Positions 1 to 6,344 of a stretch of DNA of 9,179 bases are shown here, one piece after another; the stretch's first letter is position 1; each line of letters starts with the position of its first letter. The position numbers and the translations under genes were made by a program. The stretch is from positions 1-9,179 of the forward strand of contig JBKPBQ010000364.1 of the NCBI GenBank assembly GCA_046726955.1, in the 5' to 3' direction. This stretch comes from CAVPGH01 sp046726955 (GTDB lineage: Bacteria > Acidobacteriota > Vicinamibacteria > Fen-336). A model generated the notes under the pieces. The model saw only the letters and a program-made list of their open reading frames with translations. It did no database searches and was not told the origin of the DNA.

Positions 1-2
1 GC

Positions 3-1313
3 CTCCACAAGTACGAAGCGCAGCGCGGGAAGACGCGCCGCGCCTACCGCGACTACGCGGCCGCGCGCGACGAGGCCGCGGAGGTCAAGTGGGACGCGAT
101 CCTCCGCCTGCCCGACTACCTCGAGGAGTTCGTGGCCCGCCTCGAGGCGCGGGGAACGAAGGTGCACTGGGCGTCGACCGCCGCGCGCGCCCGCGAGACG
201 ATCCTCGGCATCCTCCGCGACCGGCAGGTGCGCTCGATCGTGAAGTCGAAGGCCATGACCGCGGAGGAGATCGGCCTCAGCGAGGCGATCGAAGCGGCGG
301 GGATGGAGGTCGTGGAGTCGGACCTCGGCGAGTTCATCGTCCAGCTCCGCCGCGAGCCGCCCTACCACATCGTCTTCCCGGCCATGCACCTGACGCGCGG
401 CGAGATCGGGACACTCTTCACGAAGGCGCTCGCGGCGGAGCCGACCGAGAGCCCGGAGGAGCTGACGATGGTGGCCCGCCGGGTCCTCCGGCGGAAGTAC
501 CTGGAGGCCGACGCGGGGATCACGGGCGCGAACTTCGCGATCGCGGAGACGGGGATGGTGTCGATCACCGAGAACGAGGGCAATGCCCGTCTGGGCGCAG
601 CGCTGCCCCGGACGATGATCACGCTCGTCGGGATCGAGAAGATCCTGCCCCGCCTGGAGGACCTCGCCCTCTTCCTGCCGCTCCTCGCCAACGCGGGAAC
701 CGGACAGGCCCTCGCCTGCTACAACACGCTCTACTCCGGACCCCGGCAGCCCGGCGAGCCGGACGGTCCGGACGAGTACCACGTGGTCCTCCTCGACAAC
801 GGACGTACGACTCTTCTCGCCGATCCGGAGAAGCGCGACGCGCTGCGCTGCATCCGGTGCGGGGCCTGCCTGAACGTCTGCCCCGTCTTCCGGACGGTGG
901 GCGGCCACGCCTACGGGACCACCTACTCGGGGCCGATCGGGTCTGTGATCACACCCGTGCTGCGCGGCCTCGGCGAGTGGAAGCACCTGAGCGCGGCGTC
1001 CTCGCTCTGCGGCGCGTGCTCGGAGACCTGCCCCGTGGGCATCGACCTCCACCACCACCTGCTCCGCAACCGCCGCGACGCGCTCCACCTCTCCCCGAGC
1101 GACCGCGACCGCCGCGCCGGTCGCGCGTTCGCCCGCGTGGTGCGCAACCCGCGGCTCTATCGCTGGGCGGTGCGGGGAGCGAGGGCGCTGCAGCGGCTGC
1201 ACGGGCCGTTGCGGCGGGTCGGCCTCGATCCCGCCCGGTCGTGGACGGCGAGCCGGGAGCTGCCCCGCGTCGCCCCCCGGACCTTCCGAGAATGGTGGAG
1301 CAAGCGGCGATGA
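3..1313 (+). CDS. lutB: LutB-type L-lactate oxidation iron-sulfur protein, 5' end cut off by the window
   Basis: Iron-sulfur subunit of the LutABC (LldEFG) complex, which oxidises L-lactate to pyruvate in the cytoplasm. The frame is open to the left edge with 436 residues visible. The family usually has about 470-480 residues, so some 30-40 N-terminal codons lie outside. The N-terminal two thirds is a LUD domain, with stretches such as GTKVHWA and the TGMVSITENEGNAR region (bases 549-590). Two ferredoxin-type cysteine clusters follow: CIRCGACLNVCP at bases 849-884 and CGACSETCP at bases 1008-1034. They are joined by the typical GGHAYG...GPIGSVITP linker, and the C-terminus ends in the usual FREWW-basic tail. 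The stop overlaps the lutC start (ATGA). LutA would be expected directly upstream. The GTG at 132 is internal to the conserved domain and is not the start. The family assignment is very secure; lactate as substrate rests on family knowledge and the rhamnose neighbours. Confidence 0.93.
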   Translation, partial: LHKYEAQRGKTRRAYRDYAAARDEAAEVKWDAILRLPDYLEEFVARLEARGTKVHWASTAARARETILGILRDRQVRSIVKSKAMTAEEIGLSEAIEAAGMEVVESDLGEFIVQLRREPPYHIVFPAMHLTRGEIGTLFTKALAAEPTESPEELTMVARRVLRRKYLEADAGITGANFAIAETGMVSITENEGNARLGAALPRTMITLVGIEKILPRLEDLALFLPLLANAGTGQALACYNTLYSGPRQPGEPDGPDEYHVVLLDNGRTTLLADPEKRDALRCIRCGACLNVCPVFRTVGGHAYGTTYSGPIGSVITPVLRGLGEWKHLSAASSLCGACSETCPVGIDLHHHLLRNRRDALHLSPSDRDRRAGRAFARVVRNPRLYRWAVRGARALQRLHGPLRRVGLDPARSWTASRELPRVAPRTFREWWSKRR

Positions 1314-2017
1314 GCACGGATCCCGCCCTCGCCCCTCCCGGTGACGATCGCGATGCGATCCTCGGCCGCGTCCGCGAGGCGCTCCGCATCCCCACGCACG
1401 GCCACGAAGCGTCCGCGAGCCCGCTCCCCGCGGCGGAGAGGGCGCGGGCCTTCATGCCTCCCGCGGGCCGGTTCACGGAGGAGTGCCTGCACCTCTTCCG
1501 GGCCCGCTCGGAGGAGCTGCAGACGGAGTTCCGCCTTCTCGACGCCAAGACGTCGCCGGAGGGAGCGCTCCGCGAGCTCGCGGAGGCCGGCGGCTGGAAG
1601 GCGATCGCGACTCACCGCGGCGAGCTCACGGACCGCGCGGCCCTCGCCGCGCGCGCCCTCGGCCTCGACGTCCACCGGACGGACGATGCCTACGACTTCG
1701 CCCGGCTCGAGTCGTGCGACGCCGGCCTCACCGAGTGCGACGCCCTCGTGGCCCAGACGGGCAGCGTCCTCCTCACGAGCCGCAGCGCCGGAGGACGCGC
1801 GCTCTCCGTGCTGCCCGCCCACCACGTCGTGCTCGCCCGCCGGCAGCAGCTCGTGGGCGACCTCTACGAGGCCTACGAGGTGGTGAAGCGCCGCTACACG
1901 CCGGGCTTTCCGAGCATGATCGCCCTCGTGACCGGCCCCAGCCGCACCGGCGACATCGAGCGCATGATCGTCCTGGGCGCCCACGGGCCGAAGCGGCTCA
2001 CCGTGCTCTGCCTATAG
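1310..2017 (+). CDS. lutC: LutC-type LUD-domain protein of the L-lactate oxidation complex
   Basis: Third subunit of the LutABC L-lactate oxidation complex, 235 aa, close to the family size of about 230-240. It is a single LUD (lactate utilisation) domain protein. The signature is at residues 136-155 (CDAGLTECDALVAQTGSVLL), followed by SRSAGGRALSVLPAHHVVL, and near the C-terminus by the conserved GPSRTGDIE (209-217) and LGAHGPKRL (222-230). The N-terminal 50 residues are poorly conserved, as usual. The start ATG shares bases with the lutB stop (ATGA). A GGTGGAG Shine-Dalgarno lies at 1294-1300, nine bases upstream within lutB, so the two genes are translationally coupled. The reading frame stays open far upstream, but that part only shadows lutB. 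The next gene follows after 22 bp. In this setting its job is probably to process L-lactate formed from rhamnose. Confidence 0.92.
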   Translation: MSTDPALAPPGDDRDAILGRVREALRIPTHGHEASASPLPAAERARAFMPPAGRFTEECLHLFRARSEELQTEFRLLDAKTSPEGALRELAEAGGWKAIATHRGELTDRAALAARALGLDVHRTDDAYDFARLESCDAGLTECDALVAQTGSVLLTSRSAGGRALSVLPAHHVVLARRQQLVGDLYEAYEVVKRRYTPGFPSMIALVTGPSRTGDIERMIVLGAHGPKRLTVLCL

Positions 2018-2039
2018 AAGAAGGAAGGGACCCTCGCTC

Positions 2040-4121
2040 ATGCCCCGCCTGCCCGACAAGTGGAACGACGCCGAGTGCGCCGGCTTCTCGGAGCCGGAGC
2101 TGCTCCTCTACCGGTCGAACCTCCTGGGCTCGGACCTGCGGATCACGAACTACGGCGGCGGCAACACCTCCGCCAAGATCGAGATGAAGGACCCGCTCAC
2201 CGGCCACGAGGTCCTCGTGCTCTGGGTGAAGGGCTCGGGGGGCGACCTCGGGAGCATGAAGAAGGACGGCTTCGCCACTCTCTACGTGGACAAGCTGCAG
2301 TCGCTGAAGGCGCTCTACCGCGGCCTCGCCCACGAGGACGAGATGGCGGGCTATTTCCCACACTGCGCCTTCGATCTCAACCCGCGCGCCACGAGCATCG
2401 ACACGCCGCCGCACTGCTTCATCCCCCACCGGCACGTCGACCACATGCACGCGGACGCGATCATCGCGCTCGCCACGGCGAAGAACGGCGAGCGGCTCAC
2501 GAAGGAGGTCTTCGGGGACGAGATCGCCTGGGTGCCCTGGCAGCGCCCGGGGTTCGACCTCGGCCTGGAGGTCGGCCGCCTGGCGGAGGAGAAGCGGGGC
2601 CTCGCCGGCCTCGTGCTGGGCAGCCACGGCCTCGTGACGTGGGGGGAGACGTCCAAGGACTGCTACCGGACGACGCTCCGCGTCATCCAGAAGGCGGCGG
2701 ACTGGCTCGACGCGCACGGCAGAAAGGAGCCCTTCGGCCGGGAAACGGCGGCTCCGCTCCCGGAGAAAGACCGCCACGCGCTGCTCGAGGCGGTGGCGCC
2801 GGCGCTGCGGGGAATGCTGAGCGCGCTGGCGCCGAAGGTGATGCACTACGCGGACTCTCCCGCCGTCCTCGAGTTCGTGGGCGGAGCGCGCGCCGCTGAG
2901 CTCGCGGCGCTGGGGACGACCTGTCCCGACCACTTCCTGCGGACGCGGCGCTGCCCGCTCTTCGTGCCGTTCGACCCCGCGAGGGAAGGAGCCGCGGAGC
3001 TCGTCGCGCGGCTCCCCGCGCTCGTCGAGGGCTACCACGCCAAGTACACCGCCTACTACGAGCGCTGCCAGCGTGCCGACTCCCCGCCCATGCGCGATCC
3101 CTATCCGGTGCTCGTGCTCGTGCCTGGTCTGGGACTCCTCTCCTTCCAGAAGGACAAGGCGACGGCGCGCGTCGCCGCCGAGTACTACGTGAACACGATC
3201 AACGTCATGCGGTGGGCGGAGGGCGTCGACGAGTACCGGCCCATGCCGGAGCAGGACGCCTTCGACATCGAGTACTGGCCGCTCGAGGAGGCGAAGCTCC
3301 AGCGCCTGCCCAAGCCGAAGAGCCTCGCGGGGAAGATCGCGCTCGTCACCGGGGGGGCGGGCGGCATCGGGATGGCGACCGCACGGCGGCTCCTCGCGGA
3401 AGGCGCGTGCGTCGTCCTCACCGATCTCGACGAGAAGGCTCTCGAGGCCGCCACCGCGGAGCTCGGCAAGGCCCACGGCGCCGACCGCGTGCGCGGCGTC
3501 GTGTCGAACGTGACCGACGAAACGTCGGTCGTGGAGAGCTTCGCCCGCGCCGTCCGCGAGTACGGCGGGCTCGACATCGTGGTCTCGAACGCGGGCATCG
3601 CCTCGGCGTCCCCGGTGGACGAGACGACCCTCGCCACCTGGCAGAAGAACGTGGACATCCTCGCCACCGGCTACTTCCTGGTCGGCCGCGAGGGGTTCCG
3701 TCTCCTCAAGCGGCAGGGCAAGGGCGGCTCGATCGTCTTCGTGGGGAGCAAGAACGCGCTCGTGGCCTCCGCGGGCGCCGCCGCCTACAGCACGGCCAAG
3801 GCCGCGGAGCTGCACCTCGCGCGCTGCCTTGCCCTGGAGGGAGCGGAGCTCGGGATCCGCGTGAACGTGGTGAACCCGGACGCGGTGATCCGCGGCTCGC
3901 GGATCTGGGACGGCTCCTGGCGGGCCGAGCGCGCGGCGAGCAACAAGATCGAGGAGGGGGATGTCGAGGACTTCTACCGCAAGCGCAGCCTCCTGAAGCG
4001 GAGCGTCCTGCCCGAGGACGTGGCGGAGGCGGTCTACTTCTTCGCCTCCGAGCTGTCTTCGAAGTCGACGGGCAACATACTGAACGTGGACGCCGGCAAC
4101 GTGTCCGCGTTCACGCGATGA
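2040..4121 (+). CDS. rhaEW: Bifunctional L-rhamnulose-1-phosphate aldolase / L-lactaldehyde dehydrogenase
   Basis: A 693-aa fusion enzyme. The N-terminal half (about 1-400) is a class II aldolase/adducin-type domain. It has GGGNTSAK at 39-46, VKGSGGDL at 63-70, a histidine-rich metal site HRHVDHMHAD at 130-139 (H130 and H132 are the likely zinc ligands) and a third likely ligand, H196, in GSHG. The C-terminal part (about 430-693) is a short-chain dehydrogenase: TGGAGGIG at 437-444, NAG at 517-519, and a catalytic set N537, S570, Y583, K587. D462 at the end of the second strand favours NAD. Fusions of this kind (B. subtilis YuxG/RhaEW) cleave L-rhamnulose-1-phosphate to DHAP and L-lactaldehyde, then oxidise the aldehyde to L-lactate; related proteins are labelled RhaD aldolase/alcohol dehydrogenase. 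The start ATG has AAGGAAGG at 2021-2028 upstream and matches the usual N-terminus leading to RSNLLGSDLRITNYGGGNTS. The preceding lutBC would consume the lactate. Confidence 0.93.
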   Translation: MPRLPDKWNDAECAGFSEPELLLYRSNLLGSDLRITNYGGGNTSAKIEMKDPLTGHEVLVLWVKGSGGDLGSMKKDGFATLYVDKLQSLKALYRGLAHEDEMAGYFPHCAFDLNPRATSIDTPPHCFIPHRHVDHMHADAIIALATAKNGERLTKEVFGDEIAWVPWQRPGFDLGLEVGRLAEEKRGLAGLVLGSHGLVTWGETSKDCYRTTLRVIQKAADWLDAHGRKEPFGRETAAPLPEKDRHALLEAVAPALRGMLSALAPKVMHYADSPAVLEFVGGARAAELAALGTTCPDHFLRTRRCPLFVPFDPAREGAAELVARLPALVEGYHAKYTAYYERCQRADSPPMRDPYPVLVLVPGLGLLSFQKDKATARVAAEYYVNTINVMRWAEGVDEYRPMPEQDAFDIEYWPLEEAKLQRLPKPKSLAGKIALVTGGAGGIGMATARRLLAEGACVVLTDLDEKALEAATAELGKAHGADRVRGVVSNVTDETSVVESFARAVREYGGLDIVVSNAGIASASPVDETTLATWQKNVDILATGYFLVGREGFRLLKRQGKGGSIVFVGSKNALVASAGAAAYSTAKAAELHLARCLALEGAELGIRVNVVNPDAVIRGSRIWDGSWRAERAASNKIEEGDVEDFYRKRSLLKRSVLPEDVAEAVYFFASELSSKSTGNILNVDAGNVSAFTR

Positions 4122-4174
4122 GGTGCTATGCGGTTCCCTCCCCCTGCTCGGCGAGGGACACTGGGGGGTCGATG

Positions 4175-4181
4175 AAGGAGG
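4175..4181 (+). promoter_or_regulatory. Shine-Dalgarno of rhaI, decides the start codon
   Basis: AAGGAGG, a near-perfect anti-16S match, lies four bases before the ATG at 4186. This supports 4186 over the in-frame GTG at 4123, which nearly abuts the previous stop and has no such site. The spacing is shorter than the common 5-9 bases, though the run of G continues to 4183. Confidence 0.7.
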
Positions 4182-4185
4182 GGCC

Positions 4186-5478
4186 ATGGGCTTCACACTG
4201 ACGGACGCGCTCATCGCCGAGGAGAACGAGAAGCGGCTCGCCGCGCTCACAGAGGACTACGACTCTCTCGGGCTCCGCCTCACCCGCCGGGGAGTAGATA
4301 TCGAGCGCCTGACGGAGCGGGCGGCGGCCTTTCGGGTCGCCCTGCCCTCCTGGGGCGTGGGCACCGGGGGCACGCGGTTCGCGCGCTTTCCCGGCCCCGC
4401 GGAGCCGCGGAACGTCTTCGAGAAGATCGAGGACTGCGAGGTCGTGCAGAAGCTCGTGCGCGTCACGCCCGCCGTCTCGCTGCACATCCCGTGGGACAAG
4501 CCGGACCGCCCGGCGGAGCTCAAGGCCTTCGCGGAGGCGCGGGGCCTCCGCATCGATTCGATGAACTCCAACACGTTCGAGGACCCGCCGGAGTCGCGGC
4601 TCTCCTACAAGTTCGGCAGCCTCACCCACACCGACGCCGCGGTGCGCCGGCAGGCCATCGAGCACAACCTGGAGTGCCTGGAGCTCGGTCAAAAACTCGG
4701 GGCGCGCTCGCACACGGTGTGGATCGGGGACGGGGGGAACTTCCCCGGCCAGCAGCACTTTCGCCGCGCCCTCGACCGCTACCTCGACAGCCTGCGCGCG
4801 ATCTACCGCGCGCTCCCGCCCGGTTGGCGGCTCTTCATCGAGCACAAGCTCTACGAGCCCGCCTTCTACTCGACCGTCCTCAACGACTGGGGGGTCAGCT
4901 ACCACTGCACGCGCGAGCTCGGGGACAAGGCGTTCTCGCTCGTGGACCTCGGCCACCACGCGCCGAACGTGAACATCGAGATGATCGTGGCCCGGCTCAT
5001 CCAGTTCGGGAAGCTCGCCGGGTTCCACTTCAACGACAGCAAGTACGGTGACGACGACCTCGACGCGGGCTCCATCAAGCCCTTCCAGCTCTTCCTGATC
5101 TTCAACGAGCTCGTGGACGCGGAGCTCGAGGGTGTCCCCGGCTTCGACCCCTCGCACATGCTCGACCAGTCGCACAACGTGACCGACCCCGTGGAGTCGC
5201 TGGCCACGAGCGCCGTCGAGCTCGTGCGCGCCTACGTGCAGGCCCACCTCGTGGACCGCGCGGCGCTCTCCGAGCACCAGGAGAAGAACGACGCGCTCAT
5301 GGCCCTCCAGACCCTCAAGGACGCGTTCACCAGGGACGTGGGACCGATCCTCGCCATGGCCCGCTACCGCGCGGGAGGCGCCATCGATCCCGTGGCGACC
5401 TTCCGCAAGAGCGGCTACCGGACGCAGAAGGCCGTCGAGCGGCCGGCGGAGTCGCGCAAGGGGGCGGGCATCGTCTGA
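4186..5478 (+). CDS. rhaI: L-rhamnose isomerase, Pseudomonas stutzeri RhaI type
   Basis: Interconverts L-rhamnose and L-rhamnulose in the cytoplasm, using Mn2+ or a similar divalent metal. It is an isomerase of the xylose-isomerase-like TIM barrel fold, distinct from the E. coli RhaA lineage. With the ATG at 4186 the protein has 430 aa. The expected metal and catalytic residues are E219 (FIEHK), D254 and H257 (VDLGH), H281, D289 and D291 (HFNDSKYGDDD) and D327 (MLDQSHN). As far as I recall, these have the same numbers as in the P. stutzeri enzyme, which also supports this start over the upstream GTG at 4123 (21 extra residues, no conservation expected). P. stutzeri-type enzymes are known to accept other aldoses such as D-allose, but the rhaEW neighbour points to rhamnose. 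The gene follows rhaEW after 64 bp with no clear terminator between, so it is probably in the same transcript. Its stop is followed by a hairpin and a new promoter. No kinase gene is adjacent. Confidence 0.93.
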   Translation: MGFTLTDALIAEENEKRLAALTEDYDSLGLRLTRRGVDIERLTERAAAFRVALPSWGVGTGGTRFARFPGPAEPRNVFEKIEDCEVVQKLVRVTPAVSLHIPWDKPDRPAELKAFAEARGLRIDSMNSNTFEDPPESRLSYKFGSLTHTDAAVRRQAIEHNLECLELGQKLGARSHTVWIGDGGNFPGQQHFRRALDRYLDSLRAIYRALPPGWRLFIEHKLYEPAFYSTVLNDWGVSYHCTRELGDKAFSLVDLGHHAPNVNIEMIVARLIQFGKLAGFHFNDSKYGDDDLDAGSIKPFQLFLIFNELVDAELEGVPGFDPSHMLDQSHNVTDPVESLATSAVELVRAYVQAHLVDRAALSEHQEKNDALMALQTLKDAFTRDVGPILAMARYRAGGAIDPVATFRKSGYRTQKAVERPAESRKGAGIV

Positions 5479-5499
5479 GCGGCTGCGGGGCCGCATTTG
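5479..5499 (+). terminator. Possible weak intrinsic terminator after rhaI
   Basis: GCGGC (5479-5483) and GCCGC (5490-5494) can pair around a 6-base loop directly after the rhaI stop, followed by ATTTG. The stem is only 5 bp and the T run is short, so this is at best a weak terminator. Its position just before a promoter-like sequence is the main reason to list it. Confidence 0.3.
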
Positions 5500-5500
5500 C

Positions 5501-5530
5501 TTGACAGCCGCTCGCCGGCAAAGGTACTAA
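5501..5530 (+). promoter_or_regulatory. Candidate sigma70-type promoter of the hexuronate operon
   Basis: A perfect TTGACA -35 box (5501-5506) is followed after 18 bases by TACTAA (5525-5530), a weak -10 candidate that keeps T1, A2 and A5 of TATAAT. The segment 5520-5534 is an AT-richer patch in an otherwise very GC-rich window. Transcription would start near 5537, leaving a leader of roughly 17 bases before the GTG at 5554. I see no convincing operator palindrome. Confidence 0.5.
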
Positions 5531-5540
5531 ACATCGCCTC

Positions 5541-5545
5541 GGGAG
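5541..5545 (+). promoter_or_regulatory. Shine-Dalgarno of the SDR gene, decides the start codon
   Basis: GGGAG lies eight bases before the GTG at 5554. The alternative in-frame TTG at 5497 would lie upstream of the promoter boxes and add 19 residues with no family counterpart. Confidence 0.55.
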
Positions 5546-5553
5546 CCAGAAAC

Positions 5554-6330
5554 GTGGGTTTCAAGGGACTCGACCTCGACGGACGCGTGGCGGTCGTGCT
5601 CGGAGGGACGTCGGGCATCGGCATGGCCCTCACCAAGGGGCTGGCGGAGGCGGGAGCGAGCGTCGTCCCCAGCTCGAGGCGCCGCGAGCAGGTCGAGGAG
5701 GCCGCGGCCGAGGTGGAGAAGCGCGGACGAAAGGCGCTCCGCCTTCAGTCGGACGTCACCGATCGCGCCTCGCTGGAGGCCGTCCTCAAGGACACCGTCG
5801 CCGCCCTCGGCAAGGTGGACATGCTCGTAAACTGCGCGGGCCGCACCAAGCGCACTGCGAGCCTCGACGTGCCCGAGGACGAGTGGCAGGCGATCCTGGA
5901 GACGAACCTCACGGGCACCATGCGCGCCTGCCAGGTCTTCGGCCGCCACATGACCGAGCGCGGCTACGGCCGCATCGTCAACATCGCCTCCCTCGCCTCG
6001 TTCGTCGGGCTCTTCGAGGTCGCCGCCTACACCGCGAGCAAGGCGGGTGTCGCCGGCCTCACCCGCGCCCTCGCCCTGGAGTGGGGGCCGAAGGGCGTGA
6101 ACGTGAACGCGATCGCCCCCGGCGTCTTCCGCACCCCGCTCAACACGAAGCTGCTCGACGAGAGCGAGCGCGGGGCCGAGTTCAAGATGAGGACGCCGGT
6201 GCACCGCTTCGGCCAGGTCGAGGAGCTGCAGGGGGCCTGCGTCTTCCTCTGCTCGGAGTCCGCGAGCTTCGTGAACGGCGAGGTGCTCTGCGTCGACGGC
6301 GGCTTCCTGGCCAGCGGCGTCAATCAATGA
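5554..6330 (+). CDS. Classical SDR oxidoreductase, candidate hexuronate-pathway reductase
   Basis: A 258-aa NAD(P)-dependent short-chain dehydrogenase of normal classical length. Cofactor motif GGTSGIG is at 17-23, then SSRRR at 40-44 after the second strand, where arginines usually mean NADP(H) preference. NCAG is at 93-96. The catalytic set is N118, S146, Y159 and K163 (YTASK), followed by PG at 189-190 and a typical VDGGF C-terminal segment. No signal peptide or membrane segment. The GTG start is chosen from the GGGAG site and the family length. It is the first gene of the block with an ExuT-like carrier and UxaC, so it may reduce fructuronate to mannonate, as the SDR-type UxuB (YjmF) of Bacillus subtilis does. 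Other options are a 2-deoxy-gluconate/5-keto-gluconate type (KduD/IdnO-like) or another sugar dehydrogenase. The fold and oxidoreductase role are certain; the substrate is inferred from neighbours only. Confidence 0.88.
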   Translation: MGFKGLDLDGRVAVVLGGTSGIGMALTKGLAEAGASVVPSSRRREQVEEAAAEVEKRGRKALRLQSDVTDRASLEAVLKDTVAALGKVDMLVNCAGRTKRTASLDVPEDEWQAILETNLTGTMRACQVFGRHMTERGYGRIVNIASLASFVGLFEVAAYTASKAGVAGLTRALALEWGPKGVNVNAIAPGVFRTPLNTKLLDESERGAEFKMRTPVHRFGQVEELQGACVFLCSESASFVNGEVLCVDGGFLASGVNQ

Positions 6331-6344
6331 AGACCGCCCGGTGA
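6327..6344 (+). other. Five-codon reading frame bridging the SDR stop and the transporter start
   Basis: The ATG at 6327-6329 overlaps the SDR stop (ATGA). It opens a frame encoding MKTAR, whose TGA at 6342-6344 overlaps the GTG start of the transporter (GTGA). The transporter start has only a weak GAAGA (6329-6333) as a ribosome binding site, so re-initiation through this frame is a possible coupling device. This may equally be chance. Confidence 0.3.

Noticed and set aside
89..1309. Apparent 407-residue N-terminal extension of lutC
   Set aside because: It is out of frame with lutB, which has two perfect iron-sulfur clusters there. The extension is Arg/Pro/Gly-rich noise, and the real start is the ATGA overlap at 1310.
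4135..4158. Inverted repeat TCCCTC/GAGGGA between rhaEW and rhaI
   Set aside because: Only a 6-bp stem with a 12-base loop and no following T run. It is expected by chance in GC-rich DNA and does not support a terminator or riboswitch.
4123..4185. In-frame GTG at 4123 as a start for rhaI
   Set aside because: It lacks a ribosome binding site, adds 21 residues of no recognised family sequence and would shift the metal-ligand numbering away from the reference enzyme.
1998..4250. A 750-codon open frame on the minus strand opposite rhaEW
   Set aside because: Low-complexity Arg/Val/Glu/His-rich translation with no recognisable domain. It mirrors the GC-rich third positions of a well-supported gene on the other strand.
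4126..5496. A 456-codon minus-strand open frame opposite rhaI, and similar ones opposite uxaC, the transporter and lutC
   Set aside because: Same codon-bias shadow effect. Each lies opposite a gene with intact family motifs and none shows a known motif of its own.
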